18,295 bases of DNA. Source: CAZNQW01 sp964575225 (lineage in GTDB: Bacteria; Chloroflexota; Anaerolineae; JAAYZQ01). The stretch spans positions 1-18,295 of the forward strand of contig CAZNQW010000056.1 of assembly GCA_964575225.1 (NCBI GenBank). Reading direction: 5' to 3'. Shown here in pieces: positions 6,763 through 13,476 of this stretch (positions are counted from its first letter, which is position 1; every line of letters begins with the position of its first letter). Under the pieces are notes generated by a model. It was not told where the DNA came from. It was given only the letters and a program-made list of their open reading frames with translations, and made no database searches. The translations under genes and the position numbers were made by a program.

Positions 6763-8061
6763 ATGGCACTCAAGGTTGTCGGTCAGCGAGAAAAGCGCTA
6801 CGACGGACTGGCCCACGTTTCCGGCGAGACTCGGTTTGTTGACGACGTCATGCTCCCGGGAATGTTGTGGGTAAAGGCCTTTCGTAGCCCTGTGTCAAAA
6901 GGCACGATCAAAAGCCTCGATACCTCGGCCGCCGAGGCCCTGCCGGGGGTCGCAGGTGTCATCACTGCCAAGGATGTCCCCAATAACTGCTACGGCTGGG
7001 GCGGCGATCAGCCGGTGCTGGTTGCCGAAAATATCCGCTACATGGGCGAGGCCATTGCTGCCGTAGCAGCGGTCAATGAAGACGTCGCAGCCAAGGCCGT
7101 GTCTCTGATCAAATGTGAGATCGAAGAGGAAGAACCACTCTTTGATCCCCGCGATTCGTTAAAGGAAGGCATGCCGCTGGTTCGCCCAGAGGGGAACCTG
7201 TTCCTGTTTGCCGGCCGCCCCTTCCGTCAGATCAAAAAAGGCGATGTGGACAAGGGCTTTGCCGAAGCCGATCTGATCGTCGAGGGTGAGTACTTTCACC
7301 CCTGGCTTGAGCACACCGCGCTCGAGACCCAGGTGAGTGTGGCGGTGCCCGAAGCCAGTGGCAAGCTTACCGTCTATACCTGCGGTCAGGCTGTCGCTTT
7401 GCAGTTGGGCCAACTGTGCGGCGTCCTGCAAATGCCCATGAACAAGGTCCGCTTCTTGGGCGGTACTGTCGGCGGCGGTTTCGGCGGCAAGAACGATATC
7501 CACGCTGACCACGTGACGGCACTGCTGGCCCTCAAGACCGGCCGGCCGGTCAAGTGGCGGTGGACCCGTGAAGAGGAACTGACGAGTTCCACGGCCCGCG
7601 GTTCGTGGCACATCCATATCAAAGATGGGGTCATGAAGGATGGCCGCATCGTGGCGCGCCAGATCAAGAGCATCCATGACGCCGGCGCCTACGTCTCGCT
7701 CAATGCCTATGTGGTCGACAAGCACAGCTTCCTGGTCACCGGCCCCTATGCCATTCCCAACGTCTATATCCAGGCATACTGCGCCTTCACCAACAAGCCG
7801 CCAGCGAGTTCAATGCGCGGATTTGGTGTCACACCTGCCACTTTTGCCATCGAAGTGCAGATCGATCGGATCGCCGAAAAGATTGGCATGGATCCTTGGG
7901 AGATCCGCTTTATCAATGCCATTCGCGAAGGCGATTCGACAGCCACCCGCCGCGTGCTCGACAGTGTGGCAGTGGTGGAGGTGATGCAAACGTTGGCCAA
8001 AACGGCGGGCGTGGAGCTTCCGGACAAGTTGATGTCCATGTCATCGGCAAAGAGGGGGTAG
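6763..8061 (+). CDS. Molybdopterin subunit, N-terminal half (NdhL-like, split)
   Basis: A 432-residue protein equal to the N-terminal part of the usual ~760-residue molybdopterin subunit of xanthine dehydrogenase-type enzymes. Residues about 15-125 form the a/b hammerhead domain (YDGLAHVSGETRFVDD onward); the first molybdopterin-binding domain starts near 145. GGTVGGGFGGKND (233-245) is the glycine loop near the cofactor and SSMRGFG (349-355) the second conserved active-site loop. The frame ends at TAG 8059-8061, where unsplit proteins continue into the second binding domain; the next gene supplies that part in another frame with its own ribosome site. E. barkeri nicotinate dehydrogenase has this same arrangement (NdhL about 50 kDa, NdhM about 37 kDa), so I read it as a natural split. 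The substrate is unknown: an N-heterocycle or an aldehyde are both possible. Confidence 0.9.
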   Translation: MALKVVGQREKRYDGLAHVSGETRFVDDVMLPGMLWVKAFRSPVSKGTIKSLDTSAAEALPGVAGVITAKDVPNNCYGWGGDQPVLVAENIRYMGEAIAAVAAVNEDVAAKAVSLIKCEIEEEEPLFDPRDSLKEGMPLVRPEGNLFLFAGRPFRQIKKGDVDKGFAEADLIVEGEYFHPWLEHTALETQVSVAVPEASGKLTVYTCGQAVALQLGQLCGVLQMPMNKVRFLGGTVGGGFGGKNDIHADHVTALLALKTGRPVKWRWTREEELTSSTARGSWHIHIKDGVMKDGRIVARQIKSIHDAGAYVSLNAYVVDKHSFLVTGPYAIPNVYIQAYCAFTNKPPASSMRGFGVTPATFAIEVQIDRIAEKIGMDPWEIRFINAIREGDSTATRRVLDSVAVVEVMQTLAKTAGVELPDKLMSMSSAKRG

Positions 8062-8065
8062 GGCC

Positions 8066-9061
8066 ATGAAAAAGAAAGGTGTAGGCATCGCAATCGCGCT
8101 CTATCCTTGCGGGATGAGCGGTGGAGGAGATTCAAGTCAAGCCATTGTCAAAGTCAAAGCTGACGGATCGGTCGATCTGATCATCGGTTCGTGTGACATC
8201 GGGCAGGGCTGCAAGACGGTTCTGGCCCAGATGGCTGCGGAAGAGCTCGGCGTTAGCTATGACAAGGTGTCGGTGGTCAACACCGATACCGACGCGACGC
8301 CGATATGCTTTGGGACCTTTGCCAGCCGCGTGACCTTTGTGGCTGGCAATGCTACGGTGATGGCGGCGCAGGAAGCGCGTTCGATCCTCTTTGAGGTGGC
8401 AGCGGACGATCTGGAAGCGGCGCCCGAAGATCTGGTGGCAGCCGATGGCAAGATCTCGGTCAAGGGAGTGCCCGATCGCGCCATCGACTTTGCAGCCGTA
8501 GCTGGCAAGGCCAACTTTGCCATGCGCAAGTTGGTGGTGGGCCGCGGACACTATATGCGAGACGGTGTAGCGCCCGATCCCGAGACCGGCGAAGTGGATC
8601 CGTTTCCCACATTGGCCTGGGGGGCTGTCTTGGCTGAGGTCGAAGTCGATACCGAGACCGGCGAAGTCCAGGTCCTGAAACTGGTCTGTTCCTATGATAT
8701 GGGCAAGGCCATCAACCCCATGCTTACGGAGGGCCAGATCGAGGGAGGCGCTGTGATGGGTCTGGGCGCGGCGCTGATGGAGAACATGTATCCCTTCTAT
8801 CCCGGCCGGGGCTGGCAGCCCGAGTCGTTGCATGACTATGTCATTCCGACGGCGGTCGATGTGCCTGAACTCCAGGCCGCGATCTATGAATGCCCGTCGA
8901 CCAACGGACCGTATGGCGCCAAGGGTATTGGCGAGATGACGGCTAACCCGCCTGCTCCCGCTATCGTGAACGCCATTCATGATGCCGTTGGTGTCTGGAT
9001 TACCGAGCTGCCGATCACGCCCGAAGCTGTTCTCAGGGCGTTGGATGCCAAGGCAGCCTAA
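8066..9061 (+). CDS. Molybdopterin subunit, C-terminal half (NdhM-like, split)
   Basis: A 331-residue protein equal to the C-terminal molybdopterin-binding domain. It starts MKKKGVGIAIALYPCG, matching the point where the second domain begins in single-chain relatives. CDIGQG (43-48) and the GQIEGGAVMGLGAAL segment (223-237) contact the cofactor. AKGIGE (285-290) ends in Glu290, the equivalent of the catalytic glutamate base of xanthine dehydrogenase, so the half-protein carries an intact active-site base. GAGGGGGTAG just before ATG 8066 offers a ribosome site overlapping the end of the preceding gene. Together with the previous gene it should form one active molybdenum centre. A perfect hairpin 10 bases after its stop probably ends or stabilises the transcript. 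Confidence 0.9.
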   Translation: MKKKGVGIAIALYPCGMSGGGDSSQAIVKVKADGSVDLIIGSCDIGQGCKTVLAQMAAEELGVSYDKVSVVNTDTDATPICFGTFASRVTFVAGNATVMAAQEARSILFEVAADDLEAAPEDLVAADGKISVKGVPDRAIDFAAVAGKANFAMRKLVVGRGHYMRDGVAPDPETGEVDPFPTLAWGAVLAEVEVDTETGEVQVLKLVCSYDMGKAINPMLTEGQIEGGAVMGLGAALMENMYPFYPGRGWQPESLHDYVIPTAVDVPELQAAIYECPSTNGPYGAKGIGEMTANPPAPAIVNAIHDAVGVWITELPITPEAVLRALDAKAA

Positions 9062-9071
9062 CGAGTGTAGG

Positions 9072-9102
9072 AGTGCAGCGCCTTGTCCAAAGGCGCTGCA
9101 CT
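9072..9102 (+). terminator. Perfect 13-bp stem hairpin after molybdenum hydroxylase genes
   Basis: AGTGCAGCGCCTT (9072-9084) is perfectly complementary to AAGGCGCTGCACT (9090-9102) with a 5-base loop, GTCCA. It begins 10 bases after the last subunit gene. No run of T follows (TTCCGTATT), so it is a weak intrinsic terminator at best and may act as an mRNA 3' stabiliser or a factor-dependent stop. Seen directly; function inferred. Confidence 0.6.
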
Positions 9103-9154
9103 TCCGTATTGAGGTCTCGGCGCGACAGATATCCAAATAATCGGGAATCGATAG

Positions 9155-9183
9155 TTGACAAAATGTGCCTTTTGTGATAGTCT
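9155..9183 (+). promoter_or_regulatory. Candidate sigma-70-type promoter
   Basis: A perfect TTGACA is at 9155-9160. Downstream are two imperfect -10 options: TAGTCT (9178-9183, spacer 17) or GATAGT with an upstream TG (9176-9181, spacer 15). It would start a transcript about 195 bases before the DUF1097-like gene, leaving a long leader. The location just after a hairpin supports a new transcription unit. Confidence 0.4.
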
Positions 9184-9387
9184 GGCACACAGTAGGAAGA
9201 TGGTCAACATGCTTTGGGTTCGTAATGCCATAGCCGCAAGCCGTTACACCGAAACCGGCGTTGGAGCCTGCATCCCAAGGAGGAGAAAGGAGGGATTGTT
9301 GCCAGATTTGGCAAGTCAACAGGAGGCCGCTACTGTACGGGTAATTGACAATCGCGTCCCATCAATATCCAAGGAAGGATAAAAAAG

Positions 9388-9960
9388 ATGAGTGGTGAAA
9401 CCAAGACAGTAGAACGCATACCCTTTCCGTTTGCCGTCGGTATCCTGGTTTGTCTGATTCTGATCCCAGGGTTGTTCTTGGGCAAGTGGAATTTCACGAC
9501 GTGGATCATATTCATTACCTGGGCCGAGTACTTTGTGTTTGGCGCCACGCCGGCTGCCTGGAAGAGAATGATTCCGAGCCTGGCGTTTGGGTCCGCGACT
9601 GCCGCATTGTGGGTGGCAAACTGGACGTTGTTCGAGAGCCTTTTCGGTACCAACTTCCAGAGCACCTTTGCCACATGGCTCATCCTCGGCGCCACCAACT
9701 TTATCTGGGTCACAGGACTGTGCTATGCCATTGCAAAGATCAAGCTGTTCCAGGATAACGGTCTGGCTTGTTTCAACGGCCTCACCCTGTTCCTGGCCGT
9801 TTGGTTCACGGGCAGTTTCCCGCAGGTCTTTGAAGCGGGAACCAGCGCGTATGTGCTAATCTTCTTTGCCTTTGTCTGGAACACCGTCATGTGTTGGCTC
9901 GGCTATGTGGCGGGGGTAATCAACATGTGGCTGACGTTCCCCAAGACAGTCAAGGCCTAG
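9388..9960 (+). CDS. DUF1097-like small integral membrane protein
   Basis: A 190-residue, strongly hydrophobic protein. Candidate membrane segments are at about residues 15-33, 36-53, 63-80, 92-114, 128-147 and 153-178. There is no cleavable signal peptide; the N-terminus MSGETKTVERIPF is short and polar. Sequence character and size fit the DUF1097 family of inner-membrane proteins, which have no established function. ATG 9388 follows AAGGAAGG with AT-rich spacing. It is the only membrane protein in the window and sits between the two enzyme blocks, so import or export of the pathway substrate is an attractive but unproven idea. It is flanked by 326 and 510 non-coding bases, suggesting it is transcribed or regulated separately from the enzymes. 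The family assignment is from memory of its look and is moderate. Confidence 0.65.
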   Translation: MSGETKTVERIPFPFAVGILVCLILIPGLFLGKWNFTTWIIFITWAEYFVFGATPAAWKRMIPSLAFGSATAALWVANWTLFESLFGTNFQSTFATWLILGATNFIWVTGLCYAIAKIKLFQDNGLACFNGLTLFLAVWFTGSFPQVFEAGTSAYVLIFFAFVWNTVMCWLGYVAGVINMWLTFPKTVKA

Positions 9961-10038
9961 GTCGGCGCTGTACTGCCTTTGACGCGATACCCTGAGCTTG
10001 ACCAGCATCAACCGACGCAATTAACCCGAGACTTTAGT

Positions 10039-10079
10039 CCGGCAGGGGGGCGCAGAGCCTTCGGGTGGCCCCCTGCCGG
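10039..10079 (+). terminator. GC-rich hairpin downstream of membrane protein gene
   Basis: CCGGCAGGGGG (10039-10049) pairs perfectly with CCCCCTGCCGG (10069-10079) around a 19-base loop. It lies about 80 bases after the DUF1097-like stop codon. No T-tract follows, so it may be a factor-assisted terminator or simply a stable 3' structure. Confidence 0.45.
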
Positions 10080-10165
10080 GCCTATTGCATTCGTGACCGT
10101 CCCTTGAGTCAGGTGGATGACCTTGCACGGCCCGGTGTGCCCGTTGTCGTAGAGGTCTAGCCCAT

Positions 10166-10201
10166 TTGCTTCTGAATCGAAAAATGGTACAATGGTTGTA
10201 C
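10166..10201 (+). promoter_or_regulatory. Candidate promoter with operator-like palindrome
   Basis: TTGCTT (10166-10171), 16 bases, then TACAAT (10188-10193) forms a plausible promoter. The -10 box lies within GTACAA-TGG-TTGTAC (10187-10201), a perfect inverted repeat of 6-base arms, so a repressor binding there would block initiation. It lies about 280 bases upstream of the alcohol dehydrogenase start, which would make it the control point for the right-hand enzyme block if that block is one transcript. Confidence 0.38.
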
Positions 10202-10470
10202 GCTATGGGCGTTGATCGATTATTGGTGCCATCGGAGCCCGAGCGCTTGTCGATTCTGGCTAGGCCGCGACAGTGATACCGTACTCTTGCCGGCATTTGT
10301 TCTCGCGCTTACTGCGGCAGTGCGGTGGTTGCTGTGAAATTGGTGGTGACCGAGATCCCTTTTAGGTGAGCGGTTTGTAATTCGATCAGATACACGACCG
10401 CCCAGGGTCTTGATGGTTGGTCGTTCACCTTTCAAGAGTGATAAATGATTGCAAAGGAGCCTGTACAGAC

Positions 10471-11499
10471 ATGAAAGCAGTTCGTTTGGTGGCCATTGGA
10501 CAACCCCTCGAAATGGCCGAGCTTCCCATTCCCGAGATCGGTGATGGCGATGTGCTGGTCCGCGTCAAAGCGGCAGGCATCTGTCGTTCCGACGTGCACT
10601 ATAAGGCAGGCACGTCGCCTGTTCGGTCGTTGCCGGTTACGCCCGGCCATGAAATCGCAGGCGTGATCGAAAAAGTCGGCGCCAACGTACGCAGCCTCGA
10701 ACCGGGCGACCGGGTGAGCCTGCACTATTTGGTGACCTGCGGAGAGTGCGAATATTGCACAGCGGGCGCCGAGCAATTTTGTGTATCGGGCTCGATGCTG
10801 GGCAAGCACATCGACGGCGGCTATGCCGAGTTTGTCGCCGTTCCAGCCCGCAACGCGGTCAAGATGCCCGATGAGGTGCCCTTTGAACACGCGGCCATCA
10901 TGATGTGCTCATCGTCGACCTCTTTCCATGGCCTGCGCAAGGGGCGCTTGCAAGCCGGCGAGCGGGTTGCCGTCTTTGGCCTGGGTGGGCTGGGCATGTC
11001 GGCCATCCAGTTGGCGCGGGCTATGGGCGCCCTGGAAGTCTATGCCGTGGACATCAACCCCAAGAAATTGGCTCAGGCTGCCAGTTACGGCGCCATCCCT
11101 ATTGATGCCCAGAAGGGCGATCCCGTCGAGGAGATTTCGCGCCTAACCGGTGGTCGGGGTGTCCATGTGGCCTTGGAGGTGATCGGCTTGCAAGCGACCA
11201 TGCGCCAGGCCGTGCGGTCGCTAGGGGTTCATGGGCGCGCTGTGATTGCCGGTATCTCCCGAGAGCCGTTCGAGGTCCATTCCTACGGCGAGTTGATGGG
11301 CAAGGAAGCCGAGATTATGGGCACCGACGATCACCTGCTGAGCGAGTTGCCGATCCTGCTCCAGTTCGCCCGACGTGGGATGCTCGATCTGAGTAATGTC
11401 GTCCAAAAGAGGATCCCCTTGGAGGCCGACGCCATCAATGAGACGATGGAAGCTCTGGAGCAATTTGGCGATACCGTGCGGACGGTAATTGTGCCATAA
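10471..11499 (+). CDS. Zinc-dependent alcohol/polyol dehydrogenase (MDR family)
   Basis: A 342-residue medium-chain dehydrogenase. ATG 10471 follows AAAGGAG (10453-10459) at 11 bases. Catalytic zinc ligands are Cys38 (GICRSD), His60 with Glu61 (GHE), and probably Cys146. The structural zinc site is complete: Cys90, Cys93, Cys96 and Cys104 (CGECEYC then FC). The nucleotide fold has GLGGLG at 170-175 followed by an acidic residue in AVDINPKK, pointing to NAD rather than NADP. It oxidises a secondary or primary alcohol, and relatives act on sorbitol, threonine, butanediol or sugar lactols, so the substrate cannot be fixed. It is first in the right-hand block and has a long, possibly regulated leader. 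The gap of 93 bases to the next gene contains a short GGGCTGCC/GGCAGCCC inverted repeat. Confidence 0.92.
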   Translation: MKAVRLVAIGQPLEMAELPIPEIGDGDVLVRVKAAGICRSDVHYKAGTSPVRSLPVTPGHEIAGVIEKVGANVRSLEPGDRVSLHYLVTCGECEYCTAGAEQFCVSGSMLGKHIDGGYAEFVAVPARNAVKMPDEVPFEHAAIMMCSSSTSFHGLRKGRLQAGERVAVFGLGGLGMSAIQLARAMGALEVYAVDINPKKLAQAASYGAIPIDAQKGDPVEEISRLTGGRGVHVALEVIGLQATMRQAVRSLGVHGRAVIAGISREPFEVHSYGELMGKEAEIMGTDDHLLSELPILLQFARRGMLDLSNVVQKRIPLEADAINETMEALEQFGDTVRTVIVP

Positions 11500-11592
11500 T
11501 TGACCTGATTTGGGGCTGCCTATACCTCTTTTTGGGCTGAATGTGTGCAGGGGGCAGCCCTTCTGGCAGATTGCGAAATCGGAGGTAGGGAC

Positions 11593-12549
11593 ATGGAATT
11601 TGAAAAAGTGCGTCGCATGGCCATGATCGGGGCCGGAACGATGGGCTCTGGGATGTCGATGTGCTATTCTCAGGCAGGTTACGAAGTCGCCCTGTATGAT
11701 ACTCAGGCCGTCCAACTGGAGCGGGCTTTGACCCGCATTCGGAATAGTCAGGCCGTCTTTATTGAGGAAGAGATGCTGTCGGCCGAGGAGGCGGAGGCGG
11801 CGCGGGCTCGGATCTCGACCACTACCAGCCTGGCTGAAGCGTTGGATGGGGTGCAGTTCGTTTTGGAGGCCGCGCCCGAACGGCTCGATTTGAAACAGGT
11901 GCTGTTCCGTGAGATGGAAAGTCTTTGCCCCCCCGATACGATTCTGGCTACCAACACCTCCGGGTTGAGCATCACCTCCATTGCAGAGGCATGCCAATAC
12001 CCAGAGCGGGTAGGCGGCCAGCACTGGGTGAACCCGCCCGAGATCTGCCCCCTCGTCGAAGTGGTACGGGGCGCCAAGACCTCCGATCACACGATGGATG
12101 TGATCTATCAGGTGACCGAAAAGCTGGGCAAGGTGCCGGTGCGGGTCGAAAAAGATGTGCCAGGCTTTGCCAGCAACCGACTCCAGTATGCCGTCCTGCG
12201 CGAGGCGCTGCACCTGGTGGCTGAGGGTATTGTCAGCGCCCAAGATGTAGACCGAACCCTCAGGAATGGTGTGGGCTTTCGCTATTCGTGGCTGGGTCCC
12301 CTGGAGACGGCCGACCTGGGTGGGCTGGATGTGTTCTACAGCGTGGGCGAGTACCTATTCCCGGCCCTGAGCAAGATGGACAAGGCACCCGAGTTTTATA
12401 AAAAGCTGATCGACGAAGGCAAGTACGGCATCAAGACCGGCGAGGGTTTCTACAAATACGATCCGGCTGACCGCGACGAGATTTTGCGCAAGCGCGACCT
12501 CTACTTCTTGCGGCAGCTCAAGCTCATACGTCAGATTCAACAGTCGTAA
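11593..12549 (+). CDS. 3-hydroxyacyl-CoA dehydrogenase-family 3-hydroxy acid dehydrogenase
   Basis: A 318-residue protein. ATG 11593 is preferred over an upstream in-frame start because GGAGG lies 7 bases before it. The NAD motif is MIGAGTMGSG (11-20). The catalytic set lines up with human 3-hydroxyacyl-CoA dehydrogenase (Ser137, His158, Asn161, Glu170): Ser123 (TNTSGLS), His144 and Asn147 (QHWVNP) and Glu156, with identical spacing. The single-domain length fits the subgroup that includes L-carnitine dehydrogenase and L-gulonate 3-dehydrogenase (lambda-crystallin), which act on free hydroxy acids rather than CoA esters. The next gene, 30 bases downstream, encodes a beta-keto acid cleavage enzyme that would use its 3-oxo product, as in bacterial carnitine breakdown. 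WVNPPE in place of the common FFNP or FMNP may reflect a different substrate pocket. Confidence 0.88.
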   Translation: MEFEKVRRMAMIGAGTMGSGMSMCYSQAGYEVALYDTQAVQLERALTRIRNSQAVFIEEEMLSAEEAEAARARISTTTSLAEALDGVQFVLEAAPERLDLKQVLFREMESLCPPDTILATNTSGLSITSIAEACQYPERVGGQHWVNPPEICPLVEVVRGAKTSDHTMDVIYQVTEKLGKVPVRVEKDVPGFASNRLQYAVLREALHLVAEGIVSAQDVDRTLRNGVGFRYSWLGPLETADLGGLDVFYSVGEYLFPALSKMDKAPEFYKKLIDEGKYGIKTGEGFYKYDPADRDEILRKRDLYFLRQLKLIRQIQQS

Positions 12550-12579
12550 GCTGACCGAAGTTGTTGGAGGATTCGGGAC

Positions 12580-13452
12580 ATGGCAGACAAGATTGTCATC
12601 ACGGCGGCCCTTTCGGGCAGCGTGACCATGAAAGAGCACAATCCCAACGTACCCTATACCCCCGAGGAATTTGCCCGGGAGGCGATACGGGCTGAAGAGG
12701 CCGGCGCCGCGGCGGTCCACGTCCACTTTCGTGACTATACCACCGGCCTGCCCACCACCGATCCGGTGGTGATGAGCGAGGTGGTGCAGGCTATCCGCGA
12801 GAACACGAATCTGCTGCTGAACCTGAGCACGGGTGTCAGCCTCGAGTCGACGCTCGAGGAGCGGATGCGTCCGGTGGTCAACCATGACCCCGACCTGGCT
12901 TCGTTGAATCCGGGCACGATGAACTTTTGCACGGTCAACTACCGGGATGGGACGGTGATCGCCGACAAGACCTATTTCAATCCCCTAGCTGCCACTATCG
13001 AGTTTGGTACCACGATGCAGGCCAAGGGCATCAAGCCCGAGCTGGAATGCTTTGCCATTTCACATGTCCACAATGTCCTGTTTTTTCACGAGTATTACGA
13101 CTTTCTGGAGGCGCCGCTCCACTTTTCCTTCGTCTTTGGGGTGATGGGTGGTGTGCGCTTTAATTCGGATATGGTCAACAGCTATGTCCATGCCATCCCA
13201 CCGGGGTCCACCTGGCAGGGCATTGGCGCAGGTCCCACCTGTTTCAAGGTAGCTATGGCGGCGGCTATCTTTGGCGGCCACATTCGGGTGGGGCTGGAGG
13301 ATAATGTGTATATCGATCACCTGACCAAGGTCAAATCGCAGGGCAACTGGGATCAGGTGGCCAAGGCGGTGGAAATCGCCCGGATGGTGGGCCGCGAACC
13401 GGCGACGCCGGCCGAAGCGCGGGAGATCCTGCATCTGCCCCGGCGGGGCTGA
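12580..13452 (+). CDS. Beta-keto acid cleavage enzyme (BKACE, formerly DUF849)
   Basis: A 290-residue TIM-barrel enzyme of the BKACE family, whose first known member is 3-keto-5-aminohexanoate cleavage enzyme (Kce). Family chemistry: a beta-keto acid plus acetyl-CoA gives acetoacetate and a new acyl-CoA. The zinc site is intact, with His47 and His49 in AVHVHFRD and Glu240 in GLEDN, matching His46, His48 and Glu230 of Kce as I recall them. Other conserved pieces are ITAALSGSV at the N-terminus, NLSTG (81-85), LNPGTMNF (109-116) and the GIGAGPT loop (214-220). ATG 12580 follows GGAGG. Substrate specificity in this family depends on pocket residues I cannot assign here. Its tight pairing with a 3-hydroxy acid dehydrogenase gene strongly suggests consecutive reactions. 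Confidence 0.93.
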   Translation: MADKIVITAALSGSVTMKEHNPNVPYTPEEFAREAIRAEEAGAAAVHVHFRDYTTGLPTTDPVVMSEVVQAIRENTNLLLNLSTGVSLESTLEERMRPVVNHDPDLASLNPGTMNFCTVNYRDGTVIADKTYFNPLAATIEFGTTMQAKGIKPELECFAISHVHNVLFFHEYYDFLEAPLHFSFVFGVMGGVRFNSDMVNSYVHAIPPGSTWQGIGAGPTCFKVAMAAAIFGGHIRVGLEDNVYIDHLTKVKSQGNWDQVAKAVEIARMVGREPATPAEAREILHLPRRG

Positions 13453-13476
13453 TCCGCTCACTCTGAGGAGGGTTTC

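Larger units (their letters stand above)
9062..9387 (+). other. Intergenic region: hairpin, promoter, possible leader frame
   Basis: No convincing gene. It holds a 13-bp hairpin at 9072-9102, a TTGACA-type promoter at 9155-9183 and a long purine-rich stretch with tandem ribosome-site motifs (AAGGAGGAGAAAGGAGGG, 9277-9294). The latter precedes a 27-codon frame (TTG 9299 to TAA 9382) that stops 5 bases before the membrane-protein gene and might be a leader peptide. A longer 75-codon reading of the same frame has TTG 9155 inside the promoter and is not credible. Confidence 0.5.
9961..10470 (+). other. 510-base intergenic region with hairpin and long leader
   Basis: I find no gene here on either strand; the short frames have no family resemblance or ribosome site. 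It contains an 11-bp GC-rich hairpin (10039-10079), a candidate promoter overlapped by a short perfect palindrome (10166-10201), and about 270 bases of probable 5' leader before the alcohol dehydrogenase gene. AGGTGAGCGGTT (10364-10375) can pair with GGTCGTTCACCT (10423-10434) over 12 bp, allowing four G-U pairs, leaving a 47-base loop. I do not recognise a known riboswitch. Confidence 0.5.

Noticed and set aside
8040..8080. Large-subunit split as a sequencing or assembly frameshift
   Set aside because: The second gene starts exactly at a domain boundary with its own ribosome site, as in known split enzymes; kept as a possibility to check with reads.
5426..9061. Calling the enzyme nicotinate dehydrogenase outright
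   Set aside because: Gene order and split match, but no genes for the later nicotinate steps (hydroxynicotinate reductase, enamidase, methyleneglutarate mutase) are seen, so the substrate is left open.
8132..9319. 395-codon - strand open frame across the NdhM-like gene and the following gap
   Set aside because: It overlaps a clear molybdenum hydroxylase subunit and has no family resemblance.
9155..9382. 75-codon protein starting with TTG in the intergenic region
   Set aside because: The TTG lies inside a TTGACA promoter element and no ribosome site precedes it; only the last 27 codons have a plausible one.
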